Of a stretch of 64,000 nt of DNA, positions 57,136-64,000 are shown piece by piece. Each line of letters begins with the position of its first letter. The first letter of the stretch is position 1. The stretch spans positions 155,953,035 to 156,017,034 of the forward strand of contig OZ005648.1 in assembly GCA_963930645.1 (NCBI GenBank). Direction: 5' to 3'. This DNA is from Salticus scenicus. Lineage: Eukaryota; Arthropoda; Arachnida; Araneae; Salticidae. Under the pieces are notes generated by a model. The model made no database searches. It was not told the DNA's origin and was given only the letters and a program-made list of their open reading frames with translations. The position numbers and the translations under genes are program-made.

Positions 57136-57531
57136 GTTCTGTTATTTTTAGGAGGACAATTTTGGAAGGCAAATTTAGGAGACAAATTTGGAAAATTTGC
57201 ACTGGAAACAGCGAAACAATGTGTCTCAGAATATGTGTGGTACTATATGCCAGCTTCAGTTCACAAACTATTGATTCATGGAAAAGACATAATAGAAAAT
57301 TTTTCTATTCCAATTGGACAATTGTCAGAAGAAGCTAGCGAAGCCCGAAATAAAGAGTTTCGTAAATACAGAGAATACCACACGAGAAAAATAAATCGAA
57401 GAGCTTGTAACGAAGATTTGCTACATCGCTTGTTATTAACATCTGACCCCCTGATTTCAAGCATGAGAACGAATAAAAGAAATGTGCAAAGGAAGGAACT
57501 TTTTCCTGAAACACAGGAACTTTTACTTTAA
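57136..57531 (+). pseudogene. Transib transposase C-terminal exon (RAG1-like)
   Basis: 131 open codons after TAG 57133-57135, with possible acceptors 'gtttctag' and 'tatttttag' just upstream. The phrase MPASVHKLLIHG parallels the 'FHKTLAH' region of RAG1. SEEASEARNKEFRKYRE parallels RAG1 'SEGNESGNKLFRRFRK', where the third catalytic acid (E962) lies. The corresponding Glu here is codon 57340-57342. Further similarity runs through LLLTSDPLIS and the exon ends at TAA 57529-57531. In the full enzyme this part completes the DDE active site that cuts at CACAGTG ends. The two catalytic Asp and the N-terminal domains are missing from this copy. Family assignment combines protein, termini and TSD. 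Confidence 0.75.
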
Positions 57532-58340
57532 ATCGTAATATGTTATTACATTATTTAGTTTTAACATTTGATTATTTAACGTTAAACATTTACTTAATTT
57601 TAACATTTTATGACATATCACGGCAACTACTTACATTTCCCTCCTTTTTTGGGTCCAACGGTACTTTTCAGTACCATTAAAGTAAAATTAATTATTTTAT
57701 TAAATATTTAAAAAAAAAAAATTAATTTCTGATTTATTAAATTTATTTTAATCATCTAAATTCTATAATATTTTCACGATAAAAATTTTAATATATTTTC
57801 TGTCATTAATGAATACAGTTATTCAGATAAATTTCTCGATTGATAATTTGAGGGTAAACAGAATAAAAATTTATTTTACTCTAAAAGTGGCGATTTATGG
57901 CACAAATCCTTTTCACAGATTAAAATGCATACTTTTGGGAGTAGTAGAATGTGTTTGAAATTTTGGACAATTTTGGACAAAAAAAGTTACGCAACTTATA
58001 ATTTTAATTTTGTTGTTAATTTTATATTCACATTTCATGCGTGAATCACAAGATAAAAAAACCAACAAAATGTTGGCAAAAGTATCTTAAACTTTTATTA
58101 GGACATTATTAAAAGTATTTTTATTTCGTATTTTTTCATAGTTATCGTAGGTGCCACTTCGTGGCTATTCAAATAAAGTCACTGAAATTCATCGAAAAAT
58201 CTTATTTCTGAAAGTTTTCGTTTTGAACTTATTTATATACAAAAAAAATTCGTGTAATTGAAGAAATAACCATATATTTGTATTTTTTAGACATTCTTTT
58301 AAATTATTTCACTGCAAAATATCAGTTATTTAGAGGTTGA
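57532..58340. other. 3' noncoding part of the Transib copy
   Basis: AT-rich with no frame. Runs from the exon stop to the right terminal repeat. Confidence 0.6.
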
Positions 58341-58385
58341 TTTTTGGGCCTATGTTCGTATTTTAACATTGTTCGATCCACTGTG

Positions 58386-59045
58386 GGGCGGTAAGGGGGG
58401 CTATGAGCAAAAACAAATAGAAATACAGTTAGGCCGTTCAAAATTGGTACTGACAGGTTTTAAAGGCCTGCAAGTCGAATGGGGATATTTTCGAAAGTGT
58501 AAAGTTATTAGGAGGGGCGAGAAGGGGGGAGGGGAGAGGGGGGGCAAAAAAATAAAAATACAGTTAGATCGTTCAAAATTGGCATATAGAGGTTTTCGAT
58601 ACTTACAAATAGATTGCGGATATTTTCGAATTTGTAAAATTATTCGGAGGGGCGGTAAAGGGGTGCTATGGGCAAAAACAAATAGAAATACAGTTAGGCC
58701 ATTCAAAATTGGTACAGATAGGTTTTAGAGGCCTGCAAATCGAATGGGGATATTTTCGAAAGTGTAAAGTTATTAGAAGGGCCGGGAAGGGGGGGGGGCA
58801 GAGGGGCAAAAAAAATAGAGTTAGATCATTCAAAATTGGTACATCGAGGTTTTCGATACCTACAAATCGATTGCGGATATTTTTGAATTTTTAAAATTAT
58901 TGGGAGGGGCGGGAAGGGGGGAGGGAGCGGAGGGGCAAAAAAAAATAAAAATAGAGATAGATCGTTCAAAACTGGTGCATAGAGGTTTTTGATACTTTCA
59001 AATCGATTGCGGATATTTTCGAATTTGTAAAATTATTAGGGCGCT
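58386..59045 (+). repeat. G-tract tandem array, right part
   Basis: Continuation of 55670-56189 after the Transib insertion. At least four half-units with 'ggaggggcg' and G-runs of 7-9. The overlapping 119- and 101-codon frames are repeat by-products. Confidence 0.85.
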
Positions 59046-59249
59046 GATATATATACATTCGCGCGTGCGCATCGCGCACGGGACTACGCTGCCGAAGGCA
59101 GTGGGGACCCGGTGCGACATTTTTCCCGATCAGAGTTTTTTTTTTTTTTTTTTTTTTTCACATGATAAAAATTAATGCAATTTTGAGAATTCATTAATTA
59201 TAATGATTCATTTAAAAATAGTGACCAACGAAGCGGGCGTAGCCTGCTA

Positions 59250-59250
<1 letters not shown>

Positions 59251-59287
<37 letters not shown>

Positions 59288-59553
59288 ATTTTTCAAAGCT
59301 AAAATGAAACACTTTTAATAAAAGGCCAGATGGATATACTATACAAGCTTATATGAGGAACAAGAAATTTTTTCTTTGATTAACTTCAAACTGCATTTAC
59401 TATAACGTTATTGAGAAAGATTTGTTTTGCGAGAAATTCTTAAACGCATTAAAATTACTTGCATTTGACGGGAAAGAAAGTTGCTCGCCAAATCGCATGC
59501 ACTTTTTGTCTTTGGCGCCAAATATTCTACACTATATTATTTTTTATAGGCTA
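59251..59553. other. (TA)n and short spacer
   Basis: (TA)17 directly after the Helitron end, then AT-rich DNA with 'tttgacgggaaagaaagttg'. No gene. Confidence 0.7.
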
Positions 59554-60004
59554 CTAGCTGTTACCCGCGACTTCGTTCACGTGGAAATTTTGATGTGTAT
59601 GTGTGGGAACTGACGGTTTGATCATAATATGTTATGAAATGAAACCTTATCATTGTGGTGCTGTGCAAAACAGAGTCTGATAAAGTACACTCAAAAAAAT
59701 TTGTAACTCATTGAAAGCCAAAATAAAATGCCAAAATAAATAAATAAAAAGTTATCGCCAACATGGCGATAAAAATTTAAAATTCGTCCATAGGGATTCT
59801 GTACTAAAACAGTACTGCGTTGTGGAAGTATAAAAACTGGGTCGTCAATTATGAATTTTATTTCGAAACCTTTCTTTGTATGATTTTAGTTCACTATTGC
59901 ACAATATTAATCTGGTTCTAATAATAATTTGGTGACTGGTTAATTAAAATTTTAACTATGTGGTGAAATTCATATAATATTTATGAGTTTCAAATTTTTA
60001 ATTT

Positions 60005-60035
<31 letters not shown>

Positions 60036-61765
60036 AACAATTAAATGATTTTTTTTTTTTTTTTTTTCATTTCCCGGCGAATTGTTGAATGATATTTTAA
60101 TTCTTAAACAATTTTGGACGGCTTTGCCCGCTTCGCTGGCAAACTCTTTTCTATATGCTTTATGAAAAAAAAAAAAAAAAAAAAAAACTGAAATCGGTCA
60201 AAAGCTTGCTTTGGGTTCCCGCTGCCTTAGGCAGCGCCTTGTTCGTCCTTGCAATCTCCGGTGCCTGTCCCTATTGCCTACGACAATGGCTTACCCGTGG
60301 GCTTCCATTTGGTTGCTTATCATACATACCAGTTTCGATACGGACAGTATCGAAAAATTTGAAGTAGCTCTTTTATATCTGAATCCCAGTTACATATGAA
60401 CAACATTATATGTGATGTACATAATATTTGCTCTCAAGTTATTTCCTATATTTATTTGATTTAATCAATCAACCATAGAATGACAGCAATTTCAAGCCAC
60501 ATATAATATTACAATATGCTATGATCGGCAACTTCTATCGCATGAGACAATTATTATTTTGTGGTTATATATACTTCATGCTTAGTTAATAGTAGTTGGT
60601 ATATAGAAAAATAAATAAATTAGTATGTAAACTTGATCATGGTACAGCCTTAATGCCCTTGGCGACTTTTCAATATTTGTTGCCGTTTTAGACCAAAATA
60701 TAATTTATGCGATTATTGTTCCTATACGCAAGCGAAGTGTGACGTCACTGACCGTCCGTGGATGCAAGAAAATGATTTCCTATGTCAATCGCCTATTGGA
60801 TTTTTTGTAAAAAAATGATTAAAAATTGAAGAAAATTATTTCCCGATTTTAATCCCCATATTTGGGTACACATATGTATTAGTTATCATGTGCATGTGTT
60901 AGATTGAGTTATTTTGCTGTCAAATTGACAAAATTTTAATTTTAAATTTCAAAACTCTGTCGTTCTTGGCGCTTATTGTATTTGGTGATCAAAAACGTAA
61001 TACGAAAATATACATGCCAGATGTATATTTTCGTAATATGCATTGTACGAAATATTGTTTCATATTATTCATTACTGTCTTAAAATAAGTTGTTAAAATA
61101 ACCATGATTTTTGAAAGGAATTAAATTATGTTCGCCAAATAATTTGGCGATATTTTATTTTTCTACCAAGGATGACCGATATCAAATCTATTCCGCTACA
61201 ACATGTATTTTATATCAGATACTTTATTTAGACATTTGAAAACAAATTTGACTTCAAATTATGATAGAATATTTATCATTTCCCTTTTAATCAGTATATT
61301 AGTTGGATATTTATTGTGTTAATATCATCCTTTGAAATTAAATGTTTGTGTTTTCAATCGAATATGGAAGTTTGCATTTTTTTTTTCTAGAGTTTTGAAA
61401 TTAAAAATTCAAATTTTGTCAATTTTACAACAAAAATAACTTAATCTAATGCATGGACATGATAACTAATACATATCTATACCTAAATATGCGGATTAAA
61501 ATCGGGAAATATTTTTCCTCGATTTTTAATAATTTTTTACAAAAAATCCAATGGGCGTTTAACATAGGAAATATTTTTCTTGCATCCACAAACGGCCAGT
61601 GACGTCATCACTTCGCTCGCGTATTTCTTTCTATCTTTTCCTTGGCGAAAAATGTCCGATCTACTTCAGCATCAAAATTATAAAAAATTGTCAAGAATTA
61701 TCAATAAGAAAATACCTTTACCACAATGCTGAATTAACTTTTATGCCAAGCGTGTTTCATCCGCC

Positions 61766-61802
<37 letters not shown>

Positions 61803-62232
61803 AAGTTGAGGTATATAAAAAAAATGCTGTGAAATAAAATTCAGAAGAAATATGTTAGATTTGTAATATTACTATTTAATTTTAAAATTATAATGTGTCA
61901 TTTTCTCATCGACCAATTTAACATTTAGTAATTTCTTATTTTTCGCATGAAAGCATATTTCATTTTATGCTGAAAACAATAAATAAATATATCTCGTAAA
62001 CTTTTTTTGGCAACAATTAAAAATTTAAATGGCTTATATTAAGTCAATATAAGTCAATAAGTTTATTATTTTCATATTTTAATTAATTTTAAAGATTTTT
62101 TCAATTTTTTTTTTCCTAAACCATCCCTGACCTATAAGGAAAAAAAACAAAAAAAGAATGATCGAAATCGGTCAAGCCGTTTACGATTTTATAAATAACA
62201 TACAGACAAACATTCATTTTTATATATATAGA
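59554..62232 (-). mobile_element. Helitron, non-autonomous, with nested long-TIR element
   Basis: 3' end on the minus strand 'gaagtcgcgggtaacag' with CTAG (59554-59557), then T. 5' end TCTATATATATAAAAATGAA at 62232 followed by 'tgtttgtctgtatgtt' and 'ggcttgaccgatttcgatca', preceded by A. Contains a reversed 3'-region relative of the 24750 Helitron (60118-60420) and the long-TIR element at 60727. Linking the two ends is an inference. Confidence 0.55.
60727..61621. mobile_element. Long-TIR element, most complete copy (D3, 895 bp)
   Basis: Arms of about 240 bp, 60727-60968 and about 61388-61621, are inverted copies (CGCAAGCGAAGTG ends, 'gattttaatcccca', 'ttagttatcatg', 'caaaattttaattttaaatt'). 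TA flanks both ends. The centre carries 'gcggaatag', 'cgccaaat' and 'atgatagaatatttatcat'. No transposase frame. Confidence 0.75.
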
Positions 62233-62320
62233 TATATTGGGATTCCGCCGATAAATTTGACTGATCTTGTATTAAGTATGTAAGTAGTACCTCTGTCATT
62301 TTTTTCACAATATTCTGAGT

Positions 62321-62824
62321 ATGCCCTTTAAGGAGACCTTCCTTGTTAGACAAGCCCAGTTGGAAGATCCTGACATAAAACCAATATTACAGTTGAAGGA
62401 GACGACCAGCAACAGACCTACCTGGCAGGACATTTCTAGATTTAGCCCCATTACGAAAAGTTATTGGGCACTCTGGGACTCTCTTCATATTACACACGGC
62501 GTACTATACAGAAAATGGGAATTTGACGATGGAAGGAGTTTCAGATGGCAGATTGTATTACTAAGATAGAAGATTCCAGATGTTCTAGAGCAGCTGCATA
62601 GTAGCCCTACCGAAGGCCGTTTCGGGGTGATGAAGATTCTACAGAAAGTACGAGAACGCTTTTACTGGTACAAAGCAAGGGAAGACGTGGAAAAATGGTG
62701 TAAATACAGTGATGCTTGTGCGGTACGTAAAGGCCCAAAGAAACGAAGCCGAGGAAGGAGACAAAGTTTGGTTGTGGAATCCTGTTCGACGCAAAGGACT
62801 CTCTTCCAAGCTAAGTGTATCTGA
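62321..62824 (+). pseudogene. Gypsy-type integrase fragment, broken
   Basis: A single frame with one internal stop (62567-62569). It holds the segment before the integrase zinc finger and then LHSSPTEGRFGVMKILQKVR and FYWYKAREDVEKWCK. In this family the finger reads H...H...C..C. Here the second His position is Arg (GRFG) and the first Cys position is Ser (YSDAC), so the finger cannot form. The catalytic core is deleted: the frame runs from the 'KGPKKRSRG' segment directly into the C-terminal part in another frame. A dead 3' remnant of a different Gypsy lineage from the 45-kb element. Confidence 0.8.
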
Positions 62825-62941
62825 GACAGACCCTACATAGTCTTGAAAAGACTGAATGATGTAGTTGTAAGGATTACTAAAACACCTTCATCAAAACCGA
62901 ATGTGGTCCACTATAATCGGCTAGCCAAGTACCACACCTAA
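62751..62941 (+). pseudogene. Gypsy-type integrase C-terminal fragment
   Basis: In a frame shifted by one relative to the preceding fragment: EGDKVWLWNPVRRKGLSSKL, then a YIVLKRLNDVVVRI segment and the ending HYNRLAKYHT with TAA at 62939-62941. This is the C-terminal module after the missing DDE core. Confidence 0.75.
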
Positions 62942-63179
62942 CGGTAATATTCAAATTTAAAACGTAAATATTCGTTAAATATGTGCATGTGTAATGTAAA
63001 TATCTGTATTTAGATATTTGTACTTATTTGCAAATTTTGTAAATAATTCTCACTTGATTTTGCAATGTGTATTTTTATTTTATTGATATGTGCAACTTAG
63101 TTTTTGTATTTTAGATTGTTTAATTTGTTTAGTTTTGCTTCCTGACTAAGGGTTGCACTGCTCGAGACGTGCAGTCATT

Positions 63180-63192
63180 GGGAGGGGGGCAG
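63180..63192 (+). promoter_or_regulatory. Polypurine tract
   Basis: GGGAGGGGGGCAG directly before the TGTTAGG start of the LTR, as expected for plus-strand priming. Confidence 0.75.
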
Positions 63193-63278
63193 TGTTAGGA
63201 AATTGTAAATAATTGTTTTTATTTTAAGTAAATTTTAGTGTAAAGGTTGATATTTTTATATACCAACTATGTGAAAAA

Positions 63279-63350
63279 TACCAGAGCCGGGAATCGAACC
63301 TGGGCACCTCCGCTTAACGCACGGATGCTCTACCACTGAGCTACCCTGGC
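63279..63350 (-). tRNA. tRNA-like sequence, Asn(GTT)-like, degenerate
   Basis: 72 nt. Same cloverleaf as its partner, but one T-stem pair is A-C (CCAGG against CCCGG). Probably a pseudogene or SINE-type head. Confidence 0.45.
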
Positions 63351-63494
63351 TGACAACCAGCTAGGCATTTCTCACATAAAATTCGTTGGCAAAGTCACCG
63401 AGTCTGCAAACGCAGATCTAACAGGTGAGACAATATTAATCGTAGCACAACTCCATAGACCACGAAAATGTGAGAAATGCCTAGCTGGTTGTCA

Positions 63495-63566
63495 GCCAGG
63501 GTAGCTCAGTGGTCGAGCATCCGTGCGTTAAGCGGAGGTACCCGGGTTCGATTCCCGGCTCTGGTA
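63495..63566 (+). tRNA. tRNA-like sequence, Asn(GTT)-like
   Basis: 72 nt. Acceptor stem GCCAGGG/CTCTGGT (seven pairs, two G-U), D-stem GCTC/GAGC, anticodon stem TCCGT/GCGGA, T-stem CCGGG/CCCGG around TTCGATT. The anticodon loop GCGTTAA would place GTT at 34-36, but position 33 is C instead of the near-universal U. No CCA is encoded. Box A and box B are intact, so it could be transcribed. Being one arm of a palindromic insertion, it may be element-derived and not a host tRNA. Confidence 0.5.
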
Positions 63567-64000
63567 TTTTTCACATAGTTGGTACATAAAAATATCAACC
63601 TTTACACTCCAATTTACTTAAAATAAATATTCACGCTTGATGAATTCATGAATAAAAAATTTCCATAATTGTATTTATTTTTGTATAAATTCTCTCAAAG
63701 AGGCTTAGTAAGTTGATAAAATGTCAATTTTCTGCATTTCCAGCTCTTTTTCGCATTAAAATAGCTTAAATTTCCCTTTAAAACGCATTAAAAAGCTCCA
63801 ATAAGGCATGTAATGGATTTGGCGCCAATTTTGGCGACTTTCCCCCTCTATGGTGACCTTGGCGAGAAAATTCTTGTTGTTTTCGTGTCCTTAGATTTTC
63901 ATATGACACCAAAGGTATAGACGATTGCGGCTGCCAACTTTGGAGCCTCTTGGCTGTAGAGATCAGCTCTTAGATTGTCCTCAAGTGGTACCAATCGCAA

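Larger units (their letters stand above)
56195..58385 (+). mobile_element. Transib-type DNA transposon, internally deleted (2191 bp)
   Basis: Termini CACAGTGGATCGAA are inverted perfectly at both ends. GGGCG is duplicated at 56190-56194 and 58386-58390. The empty site is visible in the neighbouring array ('attaggagaggcggtaag'). CACAGTG is the RSS heptamer, and 5-bp GC-rich duplications are characteristic of Transib, the superfamily related to RAG1. The inner exon (57136-57531) resembles the RAG1/Transib C terminus. Most of the transposase is absent, so this copy would need help in trans. Confidence 0.8.
55191..59250 (+). mobile_element. Helitron (4060 bp) carrying a G-tract array and a Transib element
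   Basis: 5' end A|TCTATATATATAAAAGAGC then (GTGTCT)n. 3' end 'gaccaacgaagcgggcgtag' followed by 'cctg' and CTAG at 59247-59250, then T. The interior is a tandem array of about 275-bp units with G-runs, split by the Transib-type insertion. It encodes no Rep or helicase. The GCTGCC hairpin lies at 59088-59102 near the 3' end. Confidence 0.7.
63216..63664. mobile_element. Palindromic insertion with a tRNA-like gene in each arm
   Basis: Arms of about 155 bp (63220-63377 and 63468-63628) are near-perfect inverted copies with a 90-bp loop. ATAATTG is repeated at 63209-63215 and 63665-63671, and the solo LTR supplies the uninterrupted sequence. Each arm holds a complete tRNA-like cloverleaf. Possibly two head-to-head tRNA-SINE units or a foldback element. 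Confidence 0.7.
63193..64000 (+). repeat. 3' LTR of the broken Gypsy element, interrupted, runs off the window
   Basis: Starts TGTTAGGAAATTGTAAATAA. After the insertion at 63216-63664 it resumes with 'tgtatttatttttgtataaa' and follows the solo LTR at 40176-40804 through 'atggatttggcgccaatttt' and 'gcgagaaaattcttgttg' to the end of the window. Confidence 0.75.

Noticed and set aside
58369..58728. 119-codon frame in the G-tract array
   Set aside because: Periodic translation of the tandem unit; the antisense frame of similar length has the same origin.

Overview
Kind of sequence. This is an AT-rich eukaryotic window with dozens of poly(A), poly(T), poly(C) and poly(G) runs, microsatellites and nested transposable elements. 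I find no intact host gene, no rRNA and no CRISPR. The element repertoire (Ty3/Gypsy, Helitron/Helentron, hAT MITEs, Transib, a tRNA-SINE) fits an arthropod. The repeat style suggests an arachnid, perhaps a spider, but that is an impression and was not tested.

Layout. 1-4.7 kb: a Helentron-like 5' end with a 172-bp tandem array, diverged local repeats and a Helitron fragment. 4.7-11 kb: AT-rich sequence with two SINE copies. 11-18.3 kb: four Helitron/Helentron elements, one nested in another, one holding an alternating-orientation palindrome array, and one holding an 8-bp-TSD MITE. 18.3-20.1 kb: little. 20.1-21.5 kb: a composite of a 180-bp higher-order repeat, a 28-bp minisatellite and a piece of Helitron Rep domain. 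21.95-22.1 kb: a small THAP-like reading frame. 23.1-27.4 kb: tandem Helitrons. 28.4-40 kb: a 173-bp tandem array split by a 9.7-kb terminal-repeat element with TSD GTATG and no pol. Its 3' LTR is itself split by a Helentron-like element that carries a SINE with a 12-bp TSD. 40.2-40.8 kb: a solo LTR. 41.1-51.1 kb: a long-TIR element split by a Helitron (with its own MITE) and by a complete Ty3/Gypsy element, 44,624-50,658, with identical-looking 480-bp LTRs and one intact 1417-codon gag-pol frame. 51.2-55.1 kb: hAT-like MITEs, two minisatellite/Rep composites head to head, and a Helitron. 55.2-59.25 kb: a Helitron whose internal tandem array is interrupted by a 2.2-kb Transib-type element with CACAGTG termini, a 5-bp GC-rich TSD and an exon resembling the RAG1/Transib catalytic C terminus. 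59.5-62.2 kb: another Helitron with a long-TIR element. 62.3-64 kb: a broken Gypsy integrase and its LTR, interrupted by a palindromic insertion with a tRNA-like cloverleaf in each arm.

How the parts relate. Almost every junction can be read as an insertion, because target duplications, paralogous empty sites and terminal motifs agree. The only frame that looks able to encode a complete set of activities is the Gypsy polyprotein. Helitron and Helentron copies here are non-autonomous, and their Rep is represented only by three 68-codon fragments. The main points for follow-up are the Transib element, the shared modular architecture of the Helentron-like families (terminal hairpin, (GTCT/GT)n, about 173-bp tandem units), a GCTGCC/GGCAGC hairpin that covaries across Helitron copies, the noncoding terminal-repeat element and the tRNA palindrome. 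All comparisons were made by eye; no search or folding was run.
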